A stretch of 64,000 bases of DNA, taken from positions 145,001 through 209,000 of the forward strand of contig JACEEZ010005919.1 of NCBI GenBank assembly GCA_016584305.1, read 5' to 3'. How positions within the stretch are numbered: the stretch's first letter is position 1; each line of letters begins with the position of its first letter. The stretch is from Chionoecetes opilio (lineage: Eukaryota > Arthropoda > Malacostraca > Decapoda > Majidae). A program made the translations under genes and the position numbers. Of the stretch, positions 11,848 through 24,298 are shown piece after piece. The notes under the pieces are model-generated. The model saw only the letters and a list, made by a program, of their open reading frames with translations, was not told where the DNA came from and did not search any database.

Positions 11848-12109
11848 AAAAGGTCTTGCCCCCCACACACTCACACATACAAGATTATCAAAGAAGATAT
11901 AGTAACACATAGGCACAATTTTTATCTAACTTATTGAGTCAGGTGGGAACCCATCTGTCTGCGGCAAGACACAACAGATTAGAAAAAAACAGCTTGTAAC
12001 CCCATTGGCGGCAGCACGATAAGATAAGATTACCTGTATTCTCTTATGAAGTAACCCTGACCCTGCTATCTGCCCTCCACCCCTTGCTTACCACGCCACT
12101 TCCTCCTAA

Positions 12110-12345
12110 AGTGTAGATTTAAAAAGGAAATAGGGAAAAACTGGTTCACAAATAGGGTGGTAAATGATTGGAATGGACTCAGTAGACAGGTGGTCAGTGG
12201 AGGAGTCATTAGGGAGGTTTAAAAGGAGGCTGGATAAATTCATGGATGGGGATGAAAGGTGGATGTAGGTAGTGTAAGTAACAGGAACTACCACGTGTAG
12301 GTCTCACGGCCTCTTGTAGCTTCCTTATTTTCTTATGTTCTATCT
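12110..12345 (+). mobile_element. LINE family 1 3'-end fragment
   Basis: Plus-strand copy whose translation includes [12 protein letters not shown] and [12 protein letters not shown], the extreme C-terminus of a non-LTR reverse transcriptase ORF, followed by the family tail. Confidence 0.75.
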
Positions 12346-13771
12346 CGATCACCAGGCATCACCACAGAACAATATTAACACTGTCCTATGTTATGATGAA
12401 ATGTTATTGCATAGATGTCTAAGTAAGCTCACACAGTATTAGTCAAGTAATAATAGGGAGTTTGTTCAACAATGTATCATACATTTTAGAATCTCTTAGA
12501 ATTACTGATTGATGAATGGTGCCAGTAGGTTAAGGGGGAGTCAAGCAGGGCTACTGTACGCCAGCCTAGAACACAAGATTCAACGATGGATTATATGAGC
12601 AATACTCTATGATAGTAAAACTGAAGGAATAACACGTCAAAAAGTGTTCAAAGATCTATTGGTTCATTTTGCTAAGTCAGGATGATATATACATTTAGCA
12701 ATATCCTTTAATTTTGAGAATGTTGTACTGTACATAAGGACAATATAACGCCATGAGAAGCCATAACCAGTGTCTTTGATCAAGGCTTTGGTTATGCAAG
12801 GGATAAAAGGAACTGTTGAGTGTTCTGCTCACTTCAACAAGAGATGTTTAGGATATTATACCGCCCAATGATGTTCTGTTTTTTAAGTTCTCTACATGTT
12901 ATATTTTATAGGAATATCAAAAATGACCAGACTTACCCTAGACGTAGTACTTGGGAAACTTGACTTGCATATCTACCCTAAAAACCTTACCAAATTAATT
13001 TCTCATAAAAAAAAATAACTGTCTGACTTTATAGATTTCTTTTATCTGAGAACAGACAACTCAGCCGGACCCCTCTGTTCTTCCTCCTTGGGCCTTAAAT
13101 GTGGATTACGATCATATCTCTGATTAAAAAGAGACCTATCATTTGCAGGAGGAACCATGTTAAAAACGTGTTGCAAATCTTCAAAAGAGAGGAACATCTG
13201 TTGTCTTTAGTGATTAACAGTTATTGCCTGAAGTAGGCACTCAGGAGGTGTCTACACTTTTGCCAATAATGCTACAAGCCTCACCAAGCCAAGCAAGACA
13301 GTGGTACACCAGCTCTCACCACGAGTGTCATGCCTTAGATTGAGGGGTCACTCCAGGTTCAAAGGTCAAAGACAAAGATGACAGTCCTTACAAAGCCACA
13401 TGGCAGATTAACTAGACTTCCTGCACTTGCCATGTTGTAACTTAGGCTATTGCTCAAGCCATTCACGTGGACATGGATAAGGACAGACTAACTTATCAGC
13501 TTGGTATATCATTGCTGTATCTGTGCCGCACGCCAGTGAGACCCCACGCTCCACACAGGTCACATAGCCCCTGCTGTGTTATAGTTGGTCTGCTGTGAAC
13601 CCTTGGTGCAGAAAGGAAACAAGAGGTAGTGAGGTTGTGCTGATAAAGCTGTCACACATCCATGGATAGAGCTGTGCAACACGGTAGACAGCTTGCTTAC
13701 ATGTAGAGTATGCAAGCCTCGAGTATCACCACCCGTGACAAACAGCGTTAACCTGGTAATCTTTCCGCCAG
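12346..13771. other. Upstream region of gene B
   Basis: No exon or repeat family recognised. It should hold the promoter and 5' untranslated region of gene B; I see no TATA box or initiator I could defend. Confidence 0.4.
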
Positions 13772-15167
13772 ATGGAGGGCACATGGCGCACGAGGATGAG
13801 GGTGGCAGTGATGGTGGTGGTGTTGGCACTGACCCTCACCAATGCCCCGGCCACTGCACAGCAAACATGTAAGGCATCCAGGACTGTTATGATCTAATAT
13901 CTTATCCCTTGTGTAGCATCAAACTTAGTGAAGCCTGTTTGTGTGGTGGCAGGCTGTGTAGAGAAGTGCAAGGCTGGCAGCACCACATTCATATTCTCAA
14001 TGATAGAAAAACTCAAGTTGTTCGTAGCAGGAAACAAACATTTTGAAGCTCCACACCCATTGGTATTTGTGGGTAAATCTCAAACTTCCTGTTGTATAGA
14101 TTGTATTTAATCAACACTTTACACAATGGCAATAATAACCATCAATTATTGTGTGTCCTAACCACAGAGTTATACACTAGAGCGCGCATCCCCTACCCCA
14201 GTGGGTGGGCGGAGGGAGGAAAGCGGGGTCGGGTGGCGGACAGGCAACCATGATACTCGGCGATATTTTGTCAGACGGAGAAGTTTTACGTTATTGTAAT
14301 TTTTTACCACCTGCTTTTTTTTACATTGGTAAGTGTCACACACCAACGGCATCGGGGAAATGTGTTGATTCCGAGACAGTGAATGGAAATTCAATGCCAG
14401 CAAAATGACAGGAATACTAGGGAGTTGAAGCAAGGAAGGTGAACACAATTGTTTATGCACTATTTTATTTTGCTCCCATTATCTTATTGTAGGTGTAGCT
14501 TATTGTATTACATTAATATTCATGACGTGGAGTAATGTCTTGTGAAGACGATGATAGGTTCAGTTATCCTAGGTATCATCTGGTAGTTTGATAATATCGT
14601 GTAAGAGTACAACATGTCGTGTGGGCCGGAGCATCCTCTGTGGCCACAGAGTAGTATGGTTTGATGGCGGCCGAGCCACTCCCGGTTGCTTCGGCTGATG
14701 CCCCCCTATGTGATCTCTAGTGTATAACTCTGTGGTCCTAACCACCTGTACATTGGTGATATGCACATTGTAGTATAGTACTCACAAACAAGTTACTCAT
14801 GGTTGATAAATGTGTGTTTCATATTGAAGTGATAATAAAGTACTACACGTAAGAACATAAGAACTTAAGAAAATTAGGAAGCTACAAGAGGCCGTGAGAC
14901 CTACACGAGGTACATGTTCCTGTTACTTAATACTACCTACATCCACCTTTCATCCCCATCCATGAATTTATCCAGCCTCCCTTTAAAGCTTTCTAATGAC
15001 TCCGCACTAACTACCTGTCTACTGAGTCCATTCCAATCATTTACCACCCTATTTGTGAACCAGTTTTTTCCCTATTTATATACACATTATACAAATAAAA
15101 GAAACTCTGCTGTTATTATTACTATTGTTATTGTTACTATTGATATTATTAGTGTATTAGTAGTACC

Positions 15168-15256
<89 letters not shown>

Positions 15257-18200
15257 GATGAAGAGCTACTGGAACAAGTACAGGCAAAACTTAAGGAAAT
15301 TGAGGCCACACTAACTGACCTTCTCAATTTCTTAAACACCATCACCACCACACCCTCTAAACCACCGCCCTCCACCATACCAGACACCCCAGCACCACCC
15401 TCCACCACAACCACACCAACCCCCACTCCCACACCAACCCCCACTCCCACACCAACCACCACTCCCACACCAACCCCCACTCCCACACCAACCCCCACTC
15501 CCACACCAACCCCCACTCCCACACCAACCACCACTCCCACACCAACCCCACTCCCACACCAACCCCCACTCCCACACCAACCCCCACTCCCACACCAACC
15601 CCCACTCCCACACCAACCCCCACTCCCACACCAACCCCCACTCCCACACCAACCCCCACTCCCACACCAACCCCCACTCCCACACCAACCCCCACTCCCA
15701 CACCAACCCCACTCCCACACCAACCCCCACTCCACACCAACCCCCACTCCCACACCAACCCCACTCCCACACCAACCCCCACTCCCACACCAACCCCCAC
15801 TCCCACACCAACCCCCACTCCCACACCAACCCCCACTCCCACACCAACCCCCACTCCCACACCAACACCACTCCCACACCAACCACCACTCCACACCAAC
15901 CACCACTCCCACACCAACCACCACTCCCACACCAACCACCACTCCCACACCAACCACCACTCCCACACCAACCACCACTCCCACACCAACCACCACTCCC
16001 ACACCAACCACCACTCCCACACCAAACCACCACTCCCACACCAACCACCACTCCCACACCAACCACCACAACCACATCAACCACCACTCCCACACCAACC
16101 ACCACTCCCACACCAACCACCACTCCCACACCAACCACCACTCCCACACCAACCACCACTCCCACACCAACCACCACTCCCACACCAACCACCACTCCCA
16201 CACCAACCACCACTCCCACACCAACCACCACAACCACCACTCCCACACCAACCACCACAACCACCACAACCACCACTCCCACACCAACCACCACAACCAC
16301 CACTCCCACACCAACCACCACAACCACCACAACCACCACTCCCACACCAACCACCACTCCCACACCAACCACCACTCCCACACCAACCACCACTCCACAC
16401 CAACCACCACTCCCACACCCAACCACCACTCCCACACCAACCACCACTCCACACCAACCACCACTCCCACAACCAACCACCACTCCCACACCAACCACCA
16501 CAACCACCACAACCACCACTCCCACACCAACCACCACAACCACCACTCCCACACCAACCACCACTCCCACACCAACCACCACTCCCACACCAACCACCAC
16601 TCCCACACCAACCACCACTCCCACACCAACCACCACTCCCACACCAACCACCACTCCCACACCAACCACCACAACCACACCAACCACCACTACCACATCA
16701 ACCACACCAACCACCACTCCCACATCAAGCACCACAACCACCACTACCACAACAACCACCACTACCCCCAATCACCACCTACTAAAGGCGCTATGTTCTT
16801 GCAAAGAAAACTCTTGTCAGATGAAATTTGTAAACCCCATGACAGCCATGACGAAAATGACCTCTGTGTAAGAATACTGAAGACCATGGACACTTTAGAG
16901 AAGGTCACGAAGGCAATCAATGAAGGCAACGTTACTGAGAATACACTTACCGTCCTCATCCAGCAGTCAAAGGACCTCAAGGAAGTGGTTACCGAGGTGA
17001 AGAAAAATCCCGACCTTGCTAGCAACTTTGACCAAGAGAAACTGGAGGAGAAAACAAATGAAGTGAAAGATGTGAGTGCTTTCTTCTTGTGTGTAATGTC
17101 TTACTGTAAATACATAGATACATACATACAGAGTTATTACACACACACACAACACACACTCACAAGATGGGGTCAAGATCTACATGCTTCTTTATGCACG
17201 AATGAAATACAGTAGCCAACAAAAGAGACACAAATCTGACAGGGAGGGGGATGCCTGACCTCAAAGGCCCTCCTATACATACTTCCCTGGTAGTTTTGTG
17301 ATAGAAATTTGAAGTGTTAAATGATCAAATCTGTCAGTCTTCTCTATAGTTTTGGCACAGTTATACACATCATGAAGACCAACAATATCACCATTCTTCC
17401 ACTAACAAGGGATTCTGGGATTGCAGGATGTTGCTTCTGCCATCAAGCAAGTGGATAAACAGCTTAACCCAGGCAGCAATACGGCCGTGATACTGGTGGG
17501 GGTGATTGGAGGCTTGATCGGGGTCATGTTGATAGCCACGGGGGGTTACGTCGCCCACAAAAAACAACAGGAGCGAAAGAAGCTAAAGATGCAGAAGGTA
17601 AGAGACAAACATTTCTTAGGATAGCATTTGACTAAAACTAATTTAGCATTTTGTGTCTGTCTGTCTTTATCTGTCTGTTTTCTTTGTCTGTCTGTCTCTT
17701 ATGCATTTCTTTGACTTTGATGTTATATATGGATTGTTTCAATGATTCCCCCTGGTAAGCTGGTCTGAATTAAACTCTCCCACAGACAGGACAGGGCAAT
17801 CTTCCTCTTCCTTGGTGTACCGTGTTATTTTTCTCTCCATTAAATCCTCCTTCACCCCTGCGTCAGCCTTGCTTCCCGCCTGTTCCTTGCACACCAGCCC
17901 TGGAAGCTGGTGTGCAAGGAACCGGCCTTAACCACACGCCTATAGAACATCTGCATCAGCTTTTCTCAACTCATCCTTATCTACTTTTCTGGAAGCTGTA
18001 ATAACCACACGCCTATAGAACAACTGCATCAGCTTTTCTCAACTCATCCTTATCTACTTTTCTGGAAGCTGTAATAACAACACGCCTATAGAACAACTGC
18101 ATCAGCTTTTCTCAACTCATCCTTATCTACTTTTCTGGAAGCTGTAATAACAACACGCCTATAGAACAACTGCATCAGCTTTTCTCAACTCATCCTTATC

Positions 18201-18856
18201 TACTTTTCTGGAAGCTGTAATAACCACACGCCTATAGAACATCTGTATCAGCTTTTCTCAACTCATCCTTGTCTACTTTTCTGGAAGCTGTAATAACCAC
18301 ACGCCTATAGAACAACTTTACCTATCACCTTTATTCAACTCATCCTTTTCTACTTTTGGTTTATTTCAATTTGCCATATAGACTTTATTTCTCTGTCCTA
18401 AACCCCAGCCTAAACTTGCTTATCAAACATTCAATTCAGTTTTCTAAGTGTGGTTTGACTCTATGTACCTATCATTACATACCAGTCTATAATACAGCCT
18501 GTGTGCATATATGGAGACCAAGCAGAGTAAGTGACACAAATTTATCTATCCAACAGGCGATGGATAACAACGGCCTGGAGGAGAGTGGACAAAACAACCA
18601 AGCCTTCCAGTTGGAGCCACAGCCCGCCCCTCCCCGGCCCGCCCCACTCCCTCACCGCCCTGTCTCCGTGCTGCCTCGGGTCGCCCCCAGAACACATCCA
18701 GCCTATGGCACCCAAGACGACCTAGGACACACCTCAGAAGCCTCCCGGTACTCCCACACGCCCTCAAGGATGTCCCACGCAAGCCGCCCCCCAGCAGGGC
18801 CTTCCTACCGCCCCCCAAGCTCTGGTCCTGGGGGATTGCGTCGCACAGATCTCTAG
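13772..18856 (+). CDS. Mucin-like type I membrane protein, gene B
   Basis: Uncharacterised; paralogue of gene A. Exons: 13772-13868 (ATG, signal peptide), 15258-17071, 17427-17597, 18557-18856 (TAG). Intron phases are 1, 0, 0. The N-terminus has a basic start and a hydrophobic core ([12 protein letters not shown]), with likely cleavage after A-T-A. Then come a short amphipathic helix ([15 protein letters not shown]), a Pro/Thr repeat of about 1.35 kb, the 81-codon module with Cys1 and Cys13 (16829-17071) including an N-V-T sequon, a transmembrane helix ([13 protein letters not shown]), a basic stop-transfer K-K-Q-Q-E-R-K-K, and a Pro/Ser-rich tail of about 99 residues ending L-R-R-T-D-L. The repeat carries several one-base indels, so the exact ectodomain sequence is uncertain; the frames before and after it agree. 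The likely role is a glycosylated cell-surface protein, inferred from architecture only. Confidence 0.78.
14155..14742. mobile_element. hAT-type MITE in intron 1 of gene B
   Basis: Element 14163-14734 (572 bp) with a perfect 20-bp terminal inverted repeat CACAGAGTTATACACTAGAG and a perfect 8-bp target duplication GTCCTAAC (14155-14162 and 14735-14742). An 8-bp duplication with CAGAG-like ends is typical of hAT elements. It has no transposase. Confidence 0.85.
14849..15085 (-). mobile_element. LINE family 1 3'-end fragment
   Basis: Minus-strand copy matching the segment from the N-R-V-V-N-D-W-N codons through the tail. It lies in intron 1 of gene B. Confidence 0.75.
15171..15251. repeat. (CT)n microsatellite before exon 2 of gene B
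   Basis: About 80 bp of CT repeat directly followed by CACACAG, the exon acceptor. The run forms an unusually long polypyrimidine tract for the splice site at 15257/15258. Confidence 0.95.
15405..16765 (+). repeat. Pro/Thr coding minisatellite of gene B
   Basis: An 18-bp repeat in two homogeneous halves. Up to about 15890 the unit is mostly ACACCAACCCCCACTCCC (T-P-T-P-T-P); after that mostly ACACCAACCACCACTCCC (T-P-T-T-T-P), with interspersed CAACCACCA blocks. Single-base gaps or insertions are visible near 15547, 15708, 15732, 15757, 15866, 15892 and 16025, and at further sites around 16390-16470. Confidence 0.9.
17883..17921. repeat. Perfect short hairpin
   Basis: TTCCTTGCACACCAGC, a 7-base loop, then its exact complement (16-bp arms). 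It lies in the last intron of gene B just before the 73-bp tandem repeats. Confidence 0.9.
17930..18325 (+). repeat. 73-bp tandem repeat in last intron of gene B
   Basis: Five full units and partial ends of a 73-bp sequence starting ACCACACGCCTATAGAACA and ending TCTGGAAGCTGTAATA. Copies differ by single bases. Confidence 0.9.
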
Positions 18857-19128
18857 TGAATGGAATGGTGTGTCGTCAGTGATGGTGTGGAAAGCTGGTT
18901 TGCATTCCATCACTAACGAGGAAATCTTGTCGTCAATTCCATAATTTTGCTTTCTGGCTGACGTATTCATTTCAGAAAGAAGTTATTTAAGGAATACCTC
19001 ATTGGGAAGTTATGATGTTACTTTTAAAACTTACTTTGTAATTCAAATAATTGCTTACTCGGATATGATGCAATTATAAATCAGTATTATGAATATGTGT
19101 GCGTGTGTGTGTGTGTGTTGTGTGTGTA

Positions 19129-19450
19129 TTTTACCTAGTTGTATTTACCTAGTTGTAACATACAGGAAAAGAGCTATGCTCGTACTGTCCCGTCTCCAAA
19201 TCTACTATTATCCAGTTTGCCTTTGAAGTCCTGAATACTTCTTGCATTAATCACTTTTGCATCAAGGTTGTTCCAGGCTTCTAGGCTTCTATACGGGAAG
19301 CTGTATTTTTTTATATCCCTCTTGCATGTTGTCCTTTTCAATTTCTTCTCATGACCTCTTGCACTTCTGTCGTCCCACACAAACAGATCTTCTCTATCAA
19401 TTTTTTCCAGACCCATTGATGCTCTATACACTGCTATAAAATCTCCCGTG
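19129..19450 (-). mobile_element. LINE family 2 C-terminal fragment and 3' tail
   Basis: Minus strand encodes 85 residues with C-K-R-D-I-K-K-Y-S-F-P-Y-R-S and E-A-W-N-N-L-D-A, then D-F-K-G-K-L-D-N-S-R-F-G-D-G-T, which I recognise as the end of a non-LTR retrotransposon ORF2. It is followed by the tail with ACCTAGTTGTATTTACCTAG. Confidence 0.8.
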
Positions 19451-19817
19451 TGTGTGCGTGTGTGCGTGTGTGCTGCACTGTCCTGTACAAATGATTCAAA
19501 ACGTCAGGAATGATCAAGATAATTCATGTTCACGAGGCCTAAGAAATGACAAGACTTTTTACAAAATATGTATAACCAAATTGCCAACATTTTGACAAGA
19601 CGAGGACCTTGCATGGGAGGGTGGACAAGGGAGGATAGAATGACGAGAAGTGGTCAATAATCAAAACCCTGTGATGGACTTGGAGTTGTAAAGTAACAAA
19701 GTAATTAATCTGAGTAAGTACCTAAATTTTTCATTCAGATAGGTGAGCTTGGAATACATGCCTCTCAGTTACCTGCTTGATGCTTAAGGTGACAAATTAT
19801 AGAGACTGATAGTGACT

Positions 19818-20539
19818 TACATTCCTTCTCGTGCACAAGCAGAGTGACATGCAAGACAAAGCTGTGAAAAAGAGAACCAGTAAAATATAGACACATGAAA
19901 TAATATCTTTTTTTAATTCATGGGAGTACGAATAAGGAGTAGGAATAAGGTGAAGGTGACTTAAATAATACTGATAGTGACTTAAAGGTGAAGGCGACTG
20001 AAATAATAGACTGATAGTGACTTAAAGGTGAAGGTGACTTAATAGACTGATTGTGACTTAAGGCTGATTCACACTGGCGTTTTTTCGGCATTTTTATCTG
20101 ACGAGAAGTCGGTCTCTTGAAAGACCGAGCGATCGGTGTGTGATTTTTGTTGAAAACCTATTGCGATCATGACACCAGCCCCAGACCCAGACCCCTTCTC
20201 GTCAGATAAAAATGCCGAAAAAACGGCAGTGTGAATCAGCCTTTAAAGGTGAAGGTGACTTAAATAATAGACTGACAGTGACTTAAAGGTGAAGGTGACT
20301 TAAATAATAGACTGACAGTGACTTAAAGGTGAAGGTGACTTAAATAATAGACTGACAGTGACTTAAATAATTATAGAGGCAAGGGAATTCAGGGGCTGGT
20401 AAGTGGTAACCCTCCCTGGACACTTTGTACTCCCATGAATTAAAAAAAGATATTATTTCATGTGTCTATATTTTACTGGTTCTCTTTTTCACAGCTTTGT
20501 CTTGCATGTCACTCTGCTTGTGCACGAGAAGGAATGTTA
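19818..20539. repeat. Compound hairpin with about 112-bp arms
   Basis: TTCCTTCTCGTGCACAAGCA at the left and its complement at the right are the outer ends of arms at 19818-19928 and 20428-20539. The loop holds a tandem block built on GACTTAAAGGTGAAGGTGAC and the separate MITE at 20061-20242. Confidence 0.85.
20058..20245. mobile_element. Harbinger-like palindromic MITE
   Basis: Element 20061-20242, ends AGGCTGATTCACACTG and CAGTGTGAATCAGCCT, extended by a long subterminal inverted repeat (TTTTTCGGCATTTTTATCTG). The flanking 3-bp TTA duplication (20058-20060 and 20243-20245) fits the PIF/Harbinger TWA target. Confidence 0.75.
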
Positions 20540-20540
20540 A

Positions 20541-22249
20541 GGCATTAGAAGGGTAGAAACATATGTATGTGTGGTGCCAGGGTTTTGTGGGTTGTTCCAT
20601 GGTCCCTTTGTTATTGAATGATATTAATGGATTAGGATTTTACATTGTTTACAACTGAATTGAGAATTGAAACTTGTCTTATGACTTCACTATTTGATTA
20701 TAGTATGAACATTTCTCGCTGCGGAGAGTACTGAAATGGGAATGAATTTAAGTGGAAGGGGTAGGAGTTAAGGTTAAGGGGGAGGGGTAGGAGTTAAGGA
20801 GTAAGGGGAAGTGCTGCCACCAGCTCAGGCAAGTAGTTCTATGGTTTTACTTCCTGGGCACGTTTGAATAGATATATATTAGATTTATCTTGGTAGTCGT
20901 GGTTGATACTTAGAATTACACCGAGTAAGGCTGACTCTTTTGGAAGTGTGGGGAAGTATTATCCTAACACGCGGAATAGTCACCTGGGGTTTTTGCAATA
21001 AACACAAGAACTATATTTGAAACATCATCCTATTTATTCACCATGAAACATTATTTCTCTGTTTGAGATCTTGGACACATATACAAACTCTAATTTGGAA
21101 CGGGCAAGCTCTTTAGAGCATAACCTCCCTCACAGAATCATTCTTAGAACTACCACCTATGTCCGTATCAACTGAGCACTATAGGTATACATGGAATATC
21201 TATATGGGAGAGAAAATATGAGAGTAATGGTTGGTGTGGGATTCACTGTACCATGTGGCCTGGTTTTTTGTCAGACTGAGACGTCCGTCGAAGCCTTGAA
21301 AAGAATGGAGAGACGACTCTCGTTAATAACACTTATAAGGATGGGGCAGGCCTCCTATGCGTTAGTGAAACTGAACAACTGTACCTATATTTGGAAATAT
21401 AGCTAGAAATATTATAACAAAGAAGGGGGGGGGGGGGGGAATAGGAGCGAGATACCGCACGTCTTACCTTGAAAAGAATGGAGAGACGACTGGCTTCTCG
21501 TGGTAACTAAGGTGAAGTTGGGATGAAAGGCGGGAAGAAAGGGAATGTTCGGATTCTATGAAATTGGCCTCTCCTGAAGGGATTATAGACCCTGAATGAC
21601 TAATTAACTAATGAAACAAGTATACCTATGAAATGGCTGCCTATAATACAGTTCTGTTACTTTGATATAGAAGAATTTAATATGTTTACTCTAATATCCA
21701 GGGAAAGTGTTATTGGTTTTCGTTCAAGCACACGAACGCGTTTTTTAGAGCGACGAGGTATGGGAGTCTGAATAGAAATTTGGTAGACTTTCAATTTAGC
21801 GAATAACTCGACTAACCCATCCATGTATGAACGTGATCTTTCACTATGGTGACTATTTTGAAGGACATTAAGAATCTAGGAGTGTTCCTTGATTTGATAG
21901 GAGGGTGAGGGGAGGACGAAAGGCTTTGAATCCACTAGTTATCAATGATCGCGAAATAAGTGTCCCACGAATTTTGACTCGTACTCGGAGTGTATGGGGG
22001 GAGGGAGTGAGGGAAGGAAGGAAGATAGAAATGGGAGATAGGAAGAAAGAAGATAAATTTCACGAGAAACGAAAAGATTGAATTGCTTACGGACATAACC
22101 CGGGAATTGTATGATAGGAATTCCCATCCTATCTCTTCCGAATAACGGGCATTACATATGTGTGTAAGTATGGGGGTGGCACTTGGTGTGACACTAGGTG
22201 TGGCACTTGGGGCCACCGGTCTCCCTGGTTACCGCAGACTCAGCATTAT
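20541..22249. other. Unassigned stretch, no gene
   Basis: No exon, RNA gene or clear element ends. A poly(G) run lies at about 21425-21439, and two nearly identical 20-base segments around GAAAAGAATGGAGAGACGAC occur at 21297 and 21471. Confidence 0.5.
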
Positions 22250-22250
22250 G

Positions 22251-22310
22251 AAGGGGCCGGGGCGAGGCCTACAATTTGTCTCTCTCTCGTAGGCCTCGGC
22301 CGGGGCGACC
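22251..22310. repeat. GC-rich hairpin
   Basis: GGCCGGGGCGAGGCCTAC and GTAGGCCTCGGCCGGGGC face each other around a CT-rich loop. Confidence 0.7.
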
Positions 22311-22876
22311 AGCAAGGTTATACGTATGGTGATGTCACGTAGCTTATTATGCATCTCTTAAATATACATGGTAATATGGTAGATATTTATAGAGAGTAGT
22401 TACATTATATGCTTGTTCTATGGTAGAAACATTACTTGCTACATACTATTTAATTAGTAAGGGAGCAGATGTATACGTCTCATAGAAAACGAGTACTTGA
22501 CACCCGCACGACAGAGGCAGCGGCGGAGAGCCGCCGCCTCGACGATAGACGCCAGAAGGGCTAGCGTCAGGCTTGAGAGCAGAGATTGTCAAGAGGGATT
22601 CCTCAATACATATTTCGTCAAGTGTTTAGTTTTAAACTTAATTATAGGAACTACCTCAGCCCAAAGTGTCTCTCTACATCCTCACCACACCACTAATATT
22701 CCCCACCAAACAGATTGATTGAGACCAGTGTTACTGGACATTGACTCATCATCTACCCATGAAGGTGTCTGCCTGTGTGAATAATTACTGGCATAAAGGT
22801 ATTATCCAGAACAGGAACAATGGAGAGGAAGAAGCTATACAACCCCTTGAGGCCCAGAACGGTGAGCTCTGACAGA

Positions 22877-22912
22877 GTGCGCGGTGTGCTCAGACTCTCT
22901 GAGCACACCGCG
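22877..22912. repeat. GC-rich perfect hairpin
   Basis: CGCGGTGTGCTCAGA faces TCTGAGCACACCGCG over a very short loop. The element just left of it starts ACCCCTTGAGGCCCAG, close to the right end of the piggyBac-like MITE. Confidence 0.75.
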
Positions 22913-23097
22913 CGGCACACCCGCCGCTCCGGCCGTCTGCACACATATATCTTATTTATATCTTATATCGACGTATAGCTTGGAAATAGGTGCTAAGCTC
23001 TCGGGAAAGGCACAGCTTTCTTGCTGCACCCATACAGGATGCAAGTATATGCCATATCACACAAACAATATATCAGAAACACCCAAAATTCTTCAAG

Positions 23098-23815
23098 TAG
23101 TCAAACCTCGATATAAAGGACCTCGATGTAACGGACTTCGGATATAACGGACTCCATTTGTGACTTTTTCTCATTTTATTTTGGAATGCTTGGGTTTTAA
23201 GGAGTTTTGATGTATCACATATTACGATATATAAGGAAGGAGCCTGTATTGCTATTGATGTAGTGGTAGAAGGTGAGTATTGTTTAAAATAGTGATTATT
23301 AGTGTTATGGCGTGGCCGCTACTACGTCTCCCTGTCACCTCAACACCCTAAATCACCCTTATCTAAGTTGACACGCAGTGCTACACTGACCTAAATAGTG
23401 ACACGTGTATAGAACTGCACTTCACAACCATATAATATATATAATAATGAACATTAGTCATGATAATATGCAATACCTTTGACAGCCACGGCTGTGTCTG
23501 GCTTGTTGTTCGTTTACCTTTCGCTAGAGCTTGAGCTTGACTAGCTACACGGTCTGGTTGTGTTTGTGATTATTTCTCATTTATTTCACGTGTAGGAGCG
23601 GACCAAATTCAGCATGTAGTGCCAGTCACTGTTTACCTCCCAACATAGCTACACAGTCTGGTTTTGTTTGTGATTATTTTTCATTTATTTCACAATTTTT
23701 CCGTTTTTTTCCTATATTTTTCCACCCTTGGGAAAATACCCTCGCTATAACGGACAATCGGCTTTAACGGACCACTCCTCCCCCCTTTAGTCCGTTATAT
23801 CGAGGTTTGACTGTA
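23098..23815. mobile_element. Tigger/pogo-like non-autonomous DNA transposon
   Basis: Inverted ends GTCAAACCTCGATATAA (left) and TTATATCGAGGTTTGAC (right) with TA at each border (23098-23099, 23814-23815). Such ends and a TA target are typical of Tc1/mariner-pogo elements. About 714 bp, with no transposase ORF. An empty copy of the target lies at 25300-25350. Confidence 0.75.
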
Positions 23816-23924
23816 CTATATTTTTTTCTGTCTCCGTGTATTTGTATAGGGCTGGCCTGGGAGGCCAGGTAATGTGACGTCACCAGCAAGTTTCGCGCCA
23901 CGGCTGGAATGGGGCTGTTGTTTT

Positions 23925-24197
23925 TCCCGCGCTTTTTACAAAAGTCATGTTTTTTAGGGAAATAAGGTGTGGAAATTAATTATTTTTTGTGGATTAGGTA
24001 TTTTGAATGAACATTCAACATAATTATGCAAAGAAAAAATGGGTCTGGACGATTACTTAGTAATCGTCCAGACCCTTTTTTTTTTTTGCCTAATTATGTT
24101 GAATCCAAAACACCTAATCCACCAAAAATAATTGATTTCCAGGCCTTATTTCCGTAAAAACACGACTTTCGTAAAAAGCGCGCGAAAAAAAAAATCT
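23925..24197. mobile_element. Palindromic MITE, about 270 bp
   Basis: Almost one continuous palindrome centred at 24058. The core GGGTCTGGACGATTAC is followed by three bases and its complement, and similarity extends to GCGCTTTTTACAAAAGTC on the left and its counterpart on the right. Confidence 0.75.
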
Positions 24198-24298
24198 TCC
24201 CTCCAACAGGGCTACGCATGTTATTGATGACGTCACGAGAGGAACGCTCCAATGTAAACAACACTTGTCTGCCTCTGTGAGACCTGTCGGCAAATGTT

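Noticed and set aside
15250..16771. Long minus-strand open frames (Gly/Val/Trp-rich) opposite gene B
   Set aside because: They are the complement of the Pro/Thr repeat; the plus-strand gene has splice sites, a signal peptide and a paralogue.
22497..22718. 73-codon Arg-rich frame as a gene
   Set aside because: No splice sites, paralogue or codon signature; composition reflects a local GC-rich stretch.
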